From: Nitrospira defluvii
GTDB taxonomy: Bacteria; Nitrospirota; Nitrospiria; Nitrospirales; Nitrospiraceae
Assembly (NCBI GenBank): GCA_011525625.1
Contig: WYAX01000012.1
Span: forward strand, 852,667 to 916,666
Reading direction: 5' to 3'
Length of the DNA: 64,000 nucleotides
Below, one piece after another: positions 18,127 through 28,020 of the stretch (its first letter is position 1; each line of letters begins with the position of its first letter). The translations under genes were made by a program, and so were the position numbers. Below the pieces are notes generated by a model, which was given only the letters and a program-made list of their open reading frames with translations, made no database searches and was not told the DNA's origin.

Positions 18127-19031
18127 GAGGCGGTATCTGTCTGCGTGGTTGATGGGGTCGGCGTAGGCTTCGCCTCGGCCTGCCCCTGCGATTCCCACTG
18201 CTTGGCGGCATTCCAGTAGGCATCCATTTCCGCCGGCGTCAGGCCCTGCACGGTGCGGCCGTTCCGTGTGGCCTCCTGCTCAATGAACTGAAAGCGGGTC
18301 GTGAAGCGATTCGTGGCCAGTCGCAAGGACTCCTCAGGGTTCACCTTGAGATGCCTTGCCACGTTGACCAGTGAGAACAGCAGGTCTCCCAGTTCGGCCG
18401 CGATGGCCGCCGTCGGGGTCACTGCGGGAGCGGACGCCGTCTGCGCGAGAGGCGATGCGTCCAGGATAGCATGGCGCAGCTCCCGGATCTCTTCTTCCAC
18501 TTTGTCGAGGACGGCAGCCAGCCCCTGCGGACTGTCCGGCCAGTCGAATCCCACCCGCGCCGCGCGTACCTGGGTTTGGTAGGCACGCAGCAAGGCCGGC
18601 AAGGCTTTCGGGATGTCGTGCAGGACAGAGTCCGGTTTGCCTGCCTGTTTCCGCTCGGCCCGTTTGATGTCTTCCCAACGATGCACTACTTGATCGGAAT
18701 TGAGGGCCGCGATTTCGGCCGCACCCTCGCCGAACACGTGTGGATGGCGGCGCACCAACTTGTCGGCAAGTTGCTCGAGCACGTCTTCCATGGTGAAGGT
18801 GCCTGCTTCCGTGCCGATCTGACTGTGAAACAAGACCTGCAGCAACACGTCTCCCAGTTCTTCCGTGAGCTTGGGAAAATCGCCTCGATCGATGGTGTCG
18901 AGGGCCTCGTAGGTTTCCTCGATCAGGTAGGGTTTGAGAGACTCATGGGTTTGAGTCCGATCCCAGGGGCACCCGCCGGGCGCCCGGAGCCGGGCCATGA
19001 TACGGACAACTTCATCGAAACGTGCGGACAT
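18123..19031 (-). CDS. mazG: Nucleoside triphosphate pyrophosphohydrolase MazG
   Basis: MazG hydrolyses NTPs and dNTPs to monophosphates and pyrophosphate, clearing aberrant nucleotides. The signature GCPWDRTQTHESL, the EETYEALD metal-binding helix and EELGDVLLQVLFHS are all present, with a second MazG-type helix set near residue 200. At 302 residues it is somewhat longer than the E. coli protein. AAAGGAA precedes the ATG at 19031. Confidence 0.92.
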   Translation of the reverse strand: MSARFDEVVRIMARLRAPGGCPWDRTQTHESLKPYLIEETYEALDTIDRGDFPKLTEELGDVLLQVLFHSQIGTEAGTFTMEDVLEQLADKLVRRHPHVFGEGAAEIAALNSDQVVHRWEDIKRAERKQAGKPDSVLHDIPKALPALLRAYQTQVRAARVGFDWPDSPQGLAAVLDKVEEEIRELRHAILDASPLAQTASAPAVTPTAAIAAELGDLLFSLVNVARHLKVNPEESLRLATNRFTTRFQFIEQEATRNGRTVQGLTPAEMDAYWNAAKQWESQGQAEAKPTPTPSTTQTDTAS

Positions 19032-19165
19032 GCAAAATTCCTTTTGTGGCGCCACTCTAACCGAGTTTGATCCGGCCTTCAACGGGGCCTGCTGCCTTGC
19101 GCGCCTTCAAGGCCTATGGTAGGGTACGCGCCGGCATTCACGGTTCTGTCATCGGAGGAACGGGT

Positions 19166-19585
19166 ATGGGGGAAGAGCAGGAACAGGGGTTCGTCATCCG
19201 CGACCGTCGCGGACGAGGGGAAGAAGCGCCTCAGGCAGCAGCGGCCCCCAAGCCTTCTGCCCCCGAAGCCGCGCCGGCCGAGGCGCATCAGACTGATGCC
19301 CATGGGCATGCCGGACATCTGCCGGTTAACTTTTCATCCTTTGTGATTTCCATGGGAAGTTCGGCGTTGATGCTGATGGGAGAGCAACTGGATCCCCAGC
19401 AACCGTCGATGCCGTTGAACCTTCCGCAGGCCAAGGAAATCATCGATCTCCTGTCGATGTTGGAAGAGAAGACGCGCGGCAACCTCACGTCGGACGAGCA
19501 GGTGGTTATGAAGGACATGCTCTATGCCTTGAGGATGAAATTCGTCAGCCTGACCTCCGGGAAACCATCGATCCATACCCCGTAA
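19166..19585 (+). CDS. DUF1844 family protein
   Basis: The C-terminal ~90 residues (NFSSFVISMGSSALMLMGE through the ISLL-type helix and DEQVVMKDMLYALRMKF) match the DUF1844 family, of unknown function. The N-terminal ~55 residues are a low-complexity Ala/Pro/Glu segment. GGAGG lies about seven bases before the ATG at 19166, which decides the start against an upstream in-frame candidate at 19067. Confidence 0.85.
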   Translation: MGEEQEQGFVIRDRRGRGEEAPQAAAAPKPSAPEAAPAEAHQTDAHGHAGHLPVNFSSFVISMGSSALMLMGEQLDPQQPSMPLNLPQAKEIIDLLSMLEEKTRGNLTSDEQVVMKDMLYALRMKFVSLTSGKPSIHTP

Positions 19586-19715
19586 CCTGTGACCGAATCC
19601 TGTGTGCGCGTCTGGGGCCCGGCCGCCTATCCTCTCGCTGGTTCCGTCTCTCCCTTGCATGCGTGTCTCTGGCGCCGAGCCTTGTGCTGCGCGACCGATC
19701 GGTCTGGTTCGATTT

Positions 19716-19744
19716 TTGAGACTCTCCATGGAATTCGTTATAGT
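19716..19744 (+). promoter_or_regulatory. Promoter of the NtrY/NtrX-type operon
   Basis: TTGAGA (19716-19721), a 17-base spacer and TATAGT (19739-19744) form a good sigma-70-type promoter, 43 bases before the kinase start codon. Confidence 0.65.
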
Positions 19745-19787
19745 GTGACAGACCCGCACAGATCGGGACTAAGCCGGAGTAGCCGCG

Positions 19788-22085
19788 ATGCCTGAGTCGA
19801 CGGACATGACCAAGCTCCTCCCTCCGGGGGTGCTGCGCGAACCAGAGCCGTCCACGCCCGCATCGCTCGAGCACGAGCGGCGCAAGCGCCATGTCCGGCC
19901 CGTGTGGATCGTCCTGATCCTGCTGCTCCCCTGCCTCGCCCTGACCTTCTATTATGCGCAAATGGCCGTTCCGCTCGGGGAGGAATCGGACTCGTTCCTG
20001 CCCAGCACCGGCTATGCCTTTGTGTTGCTGCTGGTCAATCTTGATCTGATCGGCTTCGTCGTCCTGACGTTGCTCCTCTCGCGCAACCTCATCAAAGCCT
20101 ATTTCGAGCGTCGGCATCGCCTCGTGGGATCCGGGTTTCGGGCGAAGTTAGTGGCGGCCTTCATCGGCTTTTCGTTGATTCCGACGGTGCTGCTGGCGTT
20201 GGTCGCCAGCGGATTGGTCAATAAAGCCGTCGATGTCTGGTTTAACGACCAGATCGAACATGTGATGAAGGACTCCTATGAGGTCGCGCGCATGCACCAT
20301 GCGGGGCACGTGTCGCTGGCCATCAACAGCGCCCGGGCCATCAGTCATGAGATTTTCCGTGAAGAGTTGTTGCTGCCGGAGCAGCGCGATCTGCTCGTCG
20401 CGGCGATCGCCAGAAAACGCACGGAATATGCCACGGCCGGCATCGAAGTGTTTTCCTCCAAAATGGAGACCCTGACGAAAGCCTTGGATCCCGAGGTGCC
20501 GGTTGCGGTGCTCGATCTGCCGATCGGCCAGCTGGTGTTGCAGGTGATCAACGGCAAGCAGGAATTGACGTCGGTGCAAGAAGCGCAGACCGGTCGGCTG
20601 GTGAGGGCCGGTGTACCGATCGCGTCGAGTGTGCGCCGGGGGGAGATCGACGGTGTGGTGGTGGTGGATGCCTATGTGCCGGAATCGCTGCTCGGCAAGA
20701 TGGAGAGCATCGGCCGGCAATACGCCGAGTATAAACAGATGAAGGCGATGAAAAACCCCATCAAGGCAGGCGCCTATCTGTTGGTCGCGGTCATCACCGT
20801 GATGATTTTGTTCAGCGCCACCTGGTTCGGCTTCTACGTCGCGCGGGGTATTACGGTGCCGATTCAACGATTGGCCGAGGCGACTGAAGCGATTGCGCAG
20901 GGGGATTTGTCGGTCCGCATCGAGGCGAAGGCGACGGACGAAATCGGCACCCTGGTCGAATCCTTCAATCGCATGACGGCCGACTTGCAAAGCAGCAAGA
21001 GCAAGGTGGAAGAAGCGAACGTATCGCTCCGCCAATCCAACCTCGAACTGGACCGACGGCGCGCCTATATCGAGACGGTGGTCGATACCATTGCCGCGGG
21101 GGTGTTGTCCATCGACCGGCAGGGCATCATCACCACCTTTAACCCCTCGGCAGAGCGCATGTTGGGCTTATGGGCCGACCGGTTTCGCGGGCGATCCGCC
21201 AACGAGGTGTTCAAGGAGTACAAGCTCGATCTGTTTCAGTCCGTGTACGACCGCATGCTGGCGGACCAGCGGGATAACATTGCGCTGGAAGGGCAGTTGG
21301 ATTTGCAGGGACGGTTCCTGACCATGGGCGTGCATTGCTCGCGGATGCGGGACGAGTCGAACAAAGATCTCGGGTTCGTCGTGATTTTCGAAGACCTGTC
21401 GGAGTTGATCAAAGCGCAGAAGGCGGCGGCCTGGCGGGAAGTCGCGCAACGGATCGCCCATGAGATCAAGAACCCCTTGACGCCGATTCAGCTGTCGGCC
21501 CAGCGGCTGCGGAAGAAATTCCAGGACAAGGCGCCCGACTTCGACCGGATTTGTGATGAGTCCACCCAGGTGATCATCAATGAGGTCGGCAGCCTCAAGC
21601 AGATGCTCGATGAGTTCTCAAAATTCGCCCGGATGCCCGCCCCGCACATGACGATGAACTCCCTCGACGATGTCGTGAAGGAAGTCGTGGCGTTGTATGA
21701 GAGCGCCCATCGGGAGGTCGTGTGTGTGGTGTCGCTCGATCCCGATCTGCCGCCGTTCAATTTCGACCGTGAACAGATCAAACGGGTGTTCGTCAATCTG
21801 TGCGACAACGGCATCCATGCCATGAATCACAAGGGGCGATTGTGGATCACGACCCGGTACGATACGAAGCAACGCCGCGCCGTGGTCACCGTGGCCGATG
21901 AGGGGACCGGTATCGCCCCGGAGGATCAGGAAAAGCTGTTCGTGCCCTACTTCTCGCGGAAGAAAACGGGGACGGGCCTGGGGTTGGCGATCGTGCGCCG
22001 GATCGTGACGGATCACGACGGTCAGATTCACGCGGGGAATCATCAACCCAAGGGGGCCTTGTTTACGTTCGAGTTGCCGGTCTAA
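19788..22085 (+). CDS. NtrY-type sensor histidine kinase
   Basis: A 765-residue membrane kinase. Three hydrophobic segments near residues 40-150 precede an extracytoplasmic region, a further membrane helix near 330, a HAMP domain, a PAS domain (about 420-530), a HisKA domain with HEIKNPLTP (His558) and an ATPase domain ending with GTGLGLAIV. The architecture is that of NtrY, a redox- or nitrogen-related sensor in other bacteria; the signal here is unknown. It lies 11 bases upstream of its likely partner regulator. Confidence 0.88.
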   Translation: MPESTDMTKLLPPGVLREPEPSTPASLEHERRKRHVRPVWIVLILLLPCLALTFYYAQMAVPLGEESDSFLPSTGYAFVLLLVNLDLIGFVVLTLLLSRNLIKAYFERRHRLVGSGFRAKLVAAFIGFSLIPTVLLALVASGLVNKAVDVWFNDQIEHVMKDSYEVARMHHAGHVSLAINSARAISHEIFREELLLPEQRDLLVAAIARKRTEYATAGIEVFSSKMETLTKALDPEVPVAVLDLPIGQLVLQVINGKQELTSVQEAQTGRLVRAGVPIASSVRRGEIDGVVVVDAYVPESLLGKMESIGRQYAEYKQMKAMKNPIKAGAYLLVAVITVMILFSATWFGFYVARGITVPIQRLAEATEAIAQGDLSVRIEAKATDEIGTLVESFNRMTADLQSSKSKVEEANVSLRQSNLELDRRRAYIETVVDTIAAGVLSIDRQGIITTFNPSAERMLGLWADRFRGRSANEVFKEYKLDLFQSVYDRMLADQRDNIALEGQLDLQGRFLTMGVHCSRMRDESNKDLGFVVIFEDLSELIKAQKAAAWREVAQRIAHEIKNPLTPIQLSAQRLRKKFQDKAPDFDRICDESTQVIINEVGSLKQMLDEFSKFARMPAPHMTMNSLDDVVKEVVALYESAHREVVCVVSLDPDLPPFNFDREQIKRVFVNLCDNGIHAMNHKGRLWITTRYDTKQRRAVVTVADEGTGIAPEDQEKLFVPYFSRKKTGTGLGLAIVRRIVTDHDGQIHAGNHQPKGALFTFELPV

Positions 22086-22096
22086 CGGGAGCGTCT

Positions 22097-23497
22097 ATGT
22101 CTGCCTCGATTCTGATTGTCGATGATGAAGTGTCCATCCTGAATTCCTTGAGCAGCATTCTGGAGGATGAAGGGTATGAGGTGAGTGTGGCCAAAAGCGG
22201 CGTCGAGGCGCTCAAATTGTGCGCAACGAGTCCGCCCGAGCTCATGATGCTGGACATCTGGATGCCCGAGATGGACGGACTGGAGACCTTGCGGCGCTTG
22301 CGTGAATTGGTTCCGAACACCCAAGTCATGATGATGTCCGGACATGGCTCGATTGAGACGGCGGTCAAAGCGATTAAGCTGGGGGCCTACGACTACATTG
22401 AAAAACCGCTCTCGCTCGAAAACGTGACCCTGCGGGTCAAGCATGCGTTGGACCAACATCGGCTCGAGCAGGAAAATCGCACCCTCCGCACCAAGGTAGA
22501 GAGAAAATTCGAACTGATCGGGCAGTCGCCCGCCATGCAGCAGTTGAAACAGCTCATTGCAACGGCCGGGCCGACCAACAGCCGCGTCTTGATCGGCGGG
22601 GAGAACGGCACCGGCAAGGAACTGGTGGCCAGGGCTATCCATCAGCACAGCGGGCGGGCGAACCAACCGTTCGTGGCGGTGAACTGCGCGGCCATTCCCG
22701 AGACGTTGATCGAAAGCGAGTTGTTCGGCCATGAACGAGGCGCCTTCAGCGGGGCGACGACGATGAAGCGCGGACAGTTCGAGCAGGCCGACGGCGGCAC
22801 CCTGTTTCTCGACGAGATCGCAGACATGAGTCTGAGCACCCAGGCCAAGGTGTTGCGGGCGTTGCAAGAACAGCAGTTCACACGCGTGGGGGGGACCAAG
22901 CTGATCAAGGTGGATGTGCGCGTCCTGGCAGCCTCGAACAAGGATCTCTTGCAGGAGATCGACAAGGGGACGTTCCGCGAGGACTTGTTCTACCGGCTGA
23001 ACGTGGTGCCGATTGTCGTGCCCACCTTGCGCGATCGCCGTGAAGATATTCCCTTGCTGGTGAAACATTTCCTGCGCGTGCATGCCGAAGAGCAGGGCTT
23101 GAAGCTGAAGCAGGTGTCCCCGGAAGCCATGGAGGTGTTCATGCACTATGAATGGCCCGGAAACATTCGCGAACTGCGCAACTTGATCGAGCGGCTGATG
23201 ATCATGGTGCCCGGGCCGGTAATCGAGGCGTCCCACGCGTCCGTCGCGCTACAAGTCCGTCCCCAACTGTCCGCCGCCCACGCGGCCGGCGGGGCGCAAC
23301 CGGTCAATACGTTGCTGACCAGACCCTATGATTCGCTCCGCGACGCGCGGAATGCGTTTGAAAAGGAATTCATCGCACGGAAGTTGCGCGAACATCACTG
23401 GAATATTTCCCGCACGGCGGAAGACCTCAAAATCGAGCGCAGCCATCTGCATCGGAAGATTAAGTTGCTGGATGTCGAGATGCGCCCCGAAATGTAA
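22097..23497 (+). CDS. NtrX-type sigma-54-dependent response regulator
   Basis: A receiver domain (phospho-acceptor Asp53) is followed by an AAA+ domain with Walker A GENGTGKE and the sigma-54 contact loop GAFSGA, and by a Fis-type helix-turn-helix (ISRTAEDLKIERSHL). The loop has serine where most activators have threonine (GAFTGA). The protein should activate sigma-54 promoters in response to the kinase encoded 11 bases upstream. Its position and domain order fit NtrX. Confidence 0.88.
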   Translation: MSASILIVDDEVSILNSLSSILEDEGYEVSVAKSGVEALKLCATSPPELMMLDIWMPEMDGLETLRRLRELVPNTQVMMMSGHGSIETAVKAIKLGAYDYIEKPLSLENVTLRVKHALDQHRLEQENRTLRTKVERKFELIGQSPAMQQLKQLIATAGPTNSRVLIGGENGTGKELVARAIHQHSGRANQPFVAVNCAAIPETLIESELFGHERGAFSGATTMKRGQFEQADGGTLFLDEIADMSLSTQAKVLRALQEQQFTRVGGTKLIKVDVRVLAASNKDLLQEIDKGTFREDLFYRLNVVPIVVPTLRDRREDIPLLVKHFLRVHAEEQGLKLKQVSPEAMEVFMHYEWPGNIRELRNLIERLMIMVPGPVIEASHASVALQVRPQLSAAHAAGGAQPVNTLLTRPYDSLRDARNAFEKEFIARKLREHHWNISRTAEDLKIERSHLHRKIKLLDVEMRPEM

Positions 23498-23677
23498 CCG
23501 GGCCACTGAAACAGCTCCCCAACGTCGTTCTCGGCTCGAATCGATCCTCAACGTACCCCAGAGGGTACGCTTCCGGTTCTTTCTCGCCTGCGGCCTCGTT
23601 GGATGAGCTGTTTGAGCAGCCCTTCCAGTGTTGACGTCTGATGGACTCGCGAAGCGTCCCAGTGCATGAGACTGTTG

Positions 23678-23707
23678 TTGACCCACTATCAGTCGGCTCG
23701 TTAAGAT
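23678..23707 (+). promoter_or_regulatory. purM promoter, predicted leaderless
   Basis: TTGACC (23678-23683), an 18-base spacer and TAAGAT (23702-23707) lie just 9 bases before the purM ATG, with no Shine-Dalgarno sequence between. The layout matches that of hemE. Confidence 0.6.
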
Positions 23708-23716
23708 GCGGCCCCT

Positions 23717-24754
23717 ATGACTACTTATCGTGATGCCGGGGTCGATATCGATGCCGGCGATGCATTCGTCGAACGGATCAAGCCGCATGTGCGCGCCACG
23801 TTTCGCCCTGAGGTGATGACCGATCTCGGCGGCTTCGGCGGCCTCTTCCGGTTCCAGGCCAATCGTTACCAGGATCCGGTGTTGGTGTCCGGGACGGACG
23901 GTGTCGGGACGAAACTCAAGATCGCCTTCCTCATGGATAAACACGACACGGTCGGCATCGACCTCGTTGCCATGTGCGTCAACGATATTGCCGTGAGCGG
24001 CGCGGAGCCGTTGTTCTTCCTCGACTACTTTGCCACCGGAAAACTCTCGATTGCGACGGCGGCCGCGGTGGTGAAGGGGATCTCCGACGGATGTCGTCAA
24101 GCCGGCTGTGCGTTGATCGGGGGCGAAACCGCCGAGATGCCCTCATTTTATGGCGAGGGTGAATACGACTTGGCCGGGTTTGCCGTGGGCGTGGTCGATC
24201 GACCGAAGATCATCGATGGAAAGCAGATTGTGCCGGGTGACGTCGTCATCGGGTTGGCCTCGAGCGGTGTCCACAGCAACGGCTTTTCCCTCGTGCGGAA
24301 GGTGCTGTTGGAAGGGAGTGGCCTGACCGTCGGAACGGTCGTGCCGGAATTGGGCGGGCCGCTTGGTGAGACCTTGCTGACGCCTACGCGGATTTACGCC
24401 AAGCAAGTGCTGTCGCTGATGGAATGTTGTCCCATCAAAGGGATTGCGCACATCACCGGCGGAGGCATCACCGACAATCTGCCGCGGGTCTTTCCGGCGC
24501 GTTGTGGCGCGAGGATTCGCCGGGGATCCTGGCCGGTGCTCCCGATTTTCGAGGCGATTCAATCTCGCGGATCGGTGCCATTGGACGAAATGTACCGGGT
24601 CTTCAACATGGGTATCGGCCTCATCCTGGTCGTGGCTCCCGAACATGCCGACCGGGTAATGGCGAAGGCTCACGAGTTGGGGGAGCAGGCCTACCACATC
24701 GGGGAGATGGTCGCACAGCAGACCGAGGAAGGCGTGGTCGACTATGTCGGGTAA
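23717..24754 (+). CDS. purM: Phosphoribosylformylglycinamidine cyclo-ligase
   Basis: PurM (AIRS) closes the imidazole ring in purine synthesis, using ATP. The [17 protein letters not shown] start, the [13 protein letters not shown]-grip and GGETAEMP motifs are characteristic, and 345 residues is the usual length. The gene overlaps purN by 11 bases. The transcript is predicted to start within a few bases of the ATG. Confidence 0.95.
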   Translation: MTTYRDAGVDIDAGDAFVERIKPHVRATFRPEVMTDLGGFGGLFRFQANRYQDPVLVSGTDGVGTKLKIAFLMDKHDTVGIDLVAMCVNDIAVSGAEPLFFLDYFATGKLSIATAAAVVKGISDGCRQAGCALIGGETAEMPSFYGEGEYDLAGFAVGVVDRPKIIDGKQIVPGDVVIGLASSGVHSNGFSLVRKVLLEGSGLTVGTVVPELGGPLGETLLTPTRIYAKQVLSLMECCPIKGIAHITGGGITDNLPRVFPARCGARIRRGSWPVLPIFEAIQSRGSVPLDEMYRVFNMGIGLILVVAPEHADRVMAKAHELGEQAYHIGEMVAQQTEEGVVDYVG

Positions 24755-25415
24755 GGCGCCTCGGCTCGTGCGGTTGGGTGTGTTGGCCTCCGGACGCGGC
24801 TCCAATCTGCAGGCGATCATCGAGGCGATCGAGCAACGTACGCTCTCGGCTGAAATTGCGGTGGTGCTGAGCAACAAGCAGGACGCCATGGCTCTTGAGC
24901 GCGCTCGCAAACATGGCGCGCCGGCGGTCTGGCTCGATCCCAAGCCCTTCGCGGGGCGGCCTGATAGCCGTGAGGCCTATGATCGAGCCGTCCATGAAGT
25001 GTTGCAGAAGCACGAAGTGGATCTGGTGCTGCTGGCCGGATACATGAAAATCGTGACCGCCGTGCTGGTGTCCGCTTACGAAAATCGGATGATGAATATC
25101 CATCCGTCGCTGCTTCCGTCTTTCCCGGGATTGGATGTGCAGAAGAAGGCCATCGAGCACGGTTGCAAAATCGCCGGTTGCACGGTGCATTTCGTCACGG
25201 AAGGGGTGGATGAAGGGCCGATCATCATTCAGGCGGCCGTGCCGATCGTCGAAGGGGACACGGCGGACACTCTCGCCGCTCGCATTCTTGAGCATGAACA
25301 CCGTATCTATCCGCGGGCGATCCAACTCTATGCCGAGGGGCGGTTGCGCGTCGAGGGGCGGCGGGTGGTCGTGGCGGAGCCTGGTGCACCGGCGGTCGGA
25401 TTCCAGAATCCCTGA
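24744..25415 (+). CDS. purN: Phosphoribosylglycinamide formyltransferase
   Basis: PurN transfers a formyl group from 10-formyl-tetrahydrofolate to GAR in purine synthesis. [12 protein letters not shown] (phosphate binding), the AGYMKIV stretch and the catalytic [12 protein letters not shown] (Asn, His) with the later downstream Asp in GVDEGPII are all visible. At 223 residues it fits the family. It overlaps purM by 11 bases, so it depends on purM expression. Confidence 0.94.
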   Translation: MSGKAPRLVRLGVLASGRGSNLQAIIEAIEQRTLSAEIAVVLSNKQDAMALERARKHGAPAVWLDPKPFAGRPDSREAYDRAVHEVLQKHEVDLVLLAGYMKIVTAVLVSAYENRMMNIHPSLLPSFPGLDVQKKAIEHGCKIAGCTVHFVTEGVDEGPIIIQAAVPIVEGDTADTLAARILEHEHRIYPRAIQLYAEGRLRVEGRRVVVAEPGAPAVGFQNP

Positions 25416-25581
25416 TCGAGCGCTTCGCAGATGCTTCACGGCAACGTCATCCGCAGGCGTGGAGACCTTCGATGCGTGTGTCAGGCGTCGCTGGTCGACG
25501 TTTTCCGCAGCCCGCTGGCTCGCATTCTTGATGACGGTGTGTCGTGGAGAATGCGGGCTAGAGACTGACGTGCTGGTTGTG

Positions 25582-25587
25582 TATAAT
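25582..25587 (+). promoter_or_regulatory. -10 box of the tRNA-Ala gene
   Basis: A perfect TATAAT lies 13 bases before the mature tRNA. The -35 region (TAGAGA at 25559) is poor. Confidence 0.5.
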
Positions 25588-25600
25588 GCCGCCTGGTTGT

Positions 25601-25676
25601 GGGGGGCTAGCTCAGTTGGGAGAGCACTACGTTCGCAACGTAGGGGTCGGGGGTTCGACTCCCCTGCCCTCCACCA
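25601..25676 (+). tRNA. tRNA-Ala (anticodon CGC)
   Basis: A 76-base cloverleaf. The acceptor GGGGGGC pairs with GCCCTCC and contains G3:U70, the alanine identity pair. The D arm is normal, the anticodon arm CTACG-TTCGCAA-CGTAG carries CGC, and the T arm has TTCGACT. CCA is encoded. Confidence 0.96.
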
Positions 25677-26083
25677 AACCAGGCTTCGTCGTGTTGACGT
25701 TTCCTCGGCGCTAGTTCTCTTCCTCGCAGCGCCCGATCAATACCCCCAGTAGTTTTATTTTCTTCCGCCTACGCGATGCGGCGGCTCATCAGTCCGCGCC
25801 TCTCTTCCGAGTCTGGAGGAGTGCGGCTCATCGGCCGCGGGCGTCGAATCGGAACGTCTATTTGGCCTGTCTCTGATCTGTGTGCCCAAGAGCGGATGCC
25901 GCCGCGACGCACCGGTGGAAGACCAGCCCAGATGTGGGGTTACAAGACCTGATCCCTATCAGTCGAGCTCGGGAATGAGAGACTTCGGCAACAGGTAAGA
26001 AAGCCGTGAGCTTGGGCTAGACTACAATACGGGCAAGGCCCGAGGTGGAGAAAGTGTTGTCTGAACCAGAGGAGCAGTGCCAT
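25677..26083. other. Intergenic stretch after tRNA-Ala
   Basis: No gene is supported. A T-rich tract (about 25752-25766) may end tRNA transcription. GCGGCTCATC occurs twice (25781-25790 and 25823-25832). A TACAAT box at 26023-26028 probably belongs to the promoter of the following lipoprotein gene. Confidence 0.5.
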
Positions 26084-26575
26084 ATGACGGTATCGCATTG
26101 GTTGACGAGAGAAGTTGAGAGAGTCCTGAATCAGGGAATCGGAATCCTCCTGGTCCTGTTTGCTCTTGTCATGCTCATAGGCTGTCAACCCAAGGCTACG
26201 GGCCCTCTCTTTCAGCCTGTGACGGAAATCCTCCCAGAGCAGTCAATCGTATATCTCTACTACCCATGGTTTGGATGGAATGTTTTTCCGCGGGAAGTAT
26301 TTGTCGATGGAGGCAGCCTCACCACACTCCACGGAGCAGAATACTATCCTTATCTCACCGCTCCAGGCAGGAAGACCTTCACCTTGGAGCATGACATATT
26401 GAAACGCCGCATTGACTTGAAATTGGAACCGAACCGAGCGTATTTCCTAAAAGTGGATTACGTTCCTCTTGCGTGGATGCTCACTCCAAGTGGGACACTA
26501 ACTCTAGAAGAAGTGCCGGAAGCAGTCGCGTTGGAGGAAATCAGCAAGTGTCGGCTTATGCAGGAACCAAAGTAA
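26084..26575 (+). CDS. Small predicted lipoprotein, DUF2846-like
   Basis: The start at 26084 has GAGGAG eight bases upstream; an in-frame GTG at 26045 is less likely. A hydrophobic segment ending in LIGC (lipobox) precedes a mature part of about 130 residues. That part has a beta-rich pattern (IVYLYYPWFGWNVF, LEPNRAYFLKVDYVP) resembling DUF2846 lipoproteins, whose function is unknown. Lower GC and less biased codons than the neighbours hint at recent acquisition or weak selection. Confidence 0.65.
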   Translation: MTVSHWLTREVERVLNQGIGILLVLFALVMLIGCQPKATGPLFQPVTEILPEQSIVYLYYPWFGWNVFPREVFVDGGSLTTLHGAEYYPYLTAPGRKTFTLEHDILKRRIDLKLEPNRAYFLKVDYVPLAWMLTPSGTLTLEEVPEAVALEEISKCRLMQEPK

Positions 26576-27036
26576 CTCGCCCGGCGAAGTAGTGTAGTGC
26601 TCCCCTGAATTTAAGCCACCTGGGGTGGTTGGTGTGCGCGGCAAGCTCAAGTCAGGGAATGATTCCCACCACCGTTCTAGTTTCAGCACCGTTCTTCACC
26701 TCGATTCTCTGCCGACACGAGCAAGCCTCGTCTCTTCTCGATCTGCTTCCTGATTTTATCGGGTAGGGCTCGTTTGGCGGGCCGCATCCCGCTCCCAACT
26801 CCCAGATCAGCTCTGTCCCTCCTGACCGCAGCTTCATCCCTCCTCGCGACGAATGTTCATCGTTTTCGAACGGCCGGCCTCATTTCACACACGTCAACCC
26901 GTGAGCGGCCAGCGTCGGCGAGAGTGGCATCCAAGAACTGCAACAACTAGGGGTTCTCCTAGTGTGCATCGGGGGCAGGCACCAGATATTGTTAAAGATT
27001 CGGGTGGCCTGAAAGACTCTAAAGGAACCTAACGCC
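26576..27036. other. Intergenic stretch with TTCATC direct repeats
   Basis: No gene is supported. TTCATC occurs at 26833-26838 and 26856-26861, embedded in an element related to one at 28267-28294 (see findings). AAAGGA just before 27037 is the ribosome binding site of the next gene. Confidence 0.5.
26833..26861 (+). repeat. Paired TTCATC element, copy 1
   Basis: Two TTCATC units with starts 23 bases apart within GCTTCATCCCTCC...GACGAAT.TTCATCG. A closely similar element occurs before the gene at 28394. The layout suggests tandem binding of a regulator, which is inference. Confidence 0.45.
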
Positions 27037-28020
27037 ATGATGCTTGATGTAACGAAGTTGGCCGGAGCGAGAATTCTCGTCACCGGAGGCACGGGTTTTA
27101 TCGGAAGTCGTCTCCTGACTCGGCTCTGTGAAGCGGGTGCTCATGTCCATGCGGTGTCACGGGAGCGGCAGCCCGACTCACACCTCACCATACAGTGGTA
27201 CCAGGGAGACCTGGCCGATTTGCCGATGGCGACGTCCTTGCTGAAGGCCGTCAAACCGCATGTGATCTATCATCTCGCAGGGCATGTGGAGGGCACTCGC
27301 GAGGCGGACGCCATCGTCCCGACTTTCCAGTGTAACCTGGCGAGCACGGTGAACCTGTTGACGGCTGCTCAACGCATCGGCTGCAACAGATTCATTCTTT
27401 CCGGTTCGCTGGAAGAACCGGATACCCATAACGGCGACATCGTGCCCAGTTCTCCCTATGCGGCCTCAAAATGGGCCGGCAGTGCCTATGCCCGTATGTT
27501 TCATGCCTTGTACCAATTTCCCGCTGTCATCTTACGCGTATTTATGGTGTATGGCCCCGGACAGCGCGATCTCAACAAACTGATTCCCTACGTGATCGGC
27601 TTGTTCTTGAGGGGAGAGGCACCTGAATTGACGAGCGGTCAACGGGCCATCGATTGGATCTACGTGGATGACGTCGTGGACGCATTCCTTGCTGCGGCTC
27701 TTGCGGAAAATGTCGAAGGAAAAACGATCGACGTGGGATCCGGGAGAACTGAGACCGTGCGCGAGGTTGTGCATACCATCGCGCGGTTATTGGAACAGGA
27801 CGAGGCGCCCAAATTCGGGACCAGGCCGGATCGGATATTGGAGCAAGTGCGGGTGGCCGATCCCCAGGCAGCCGAGAAATTCTTGCGGTGGACGCCACAG
27901 GTGTCGTTGGAGGAAGGCCTGAAGCGGACCATCGACTGGTATGAGCGCAATCATGGCGTATCGGCCGAGGACTATGCCGCGGTAGTTCGCGATGGACATA
28001 GGACGGAGGAGGCGGGATGA
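27037..28020 (+). CDS. NAD-dependent epimerase/dehydratase (SDR family)
   Basis: An extended short-chain dehydrogenase of 327 residues. The N-terminal VTGGTGFIGSRLL binds NAD, YAASK holds the catalytic Tyr and Lys, and the C-terminal half has the sugar-nucleotide-binding layout of UDP-glucose 4-epimerase and related enzymes. It probably modifies a nucleotide sugar for surface polysaccharide. The exact substrate is not predictable. It stands alone between two long gaps. Confidence 0.85.
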   Translation: MMLDVTKLAGARILVTGGTGFIGSRLLTRLCEAGAHVHAVSRERQPDSHLTIQWYQGDLADLPMATSLLKAVKPHVIYHLAGHVEGTREADAIVPTFQCNLASTVNLLTAAQRIGCNRFILSGSLEEPDTHNGDIVPSSPYAASKWAGSAYARMFHALYQFPAVILRVFMVYGPGQRDLNKLIPYVIGLFLRGEAPELTSGQRAIDWIYVDDVVDAFLAAALAENVEGKTIDVGSGRTETVREVVHTIARLLEQDEAPKFGTRPDRILEQVRVADPQAAEKFLRWTPQVSLEEGLKRTIDWYERNHGVSAEDYAAVVRDGHRTEEAG

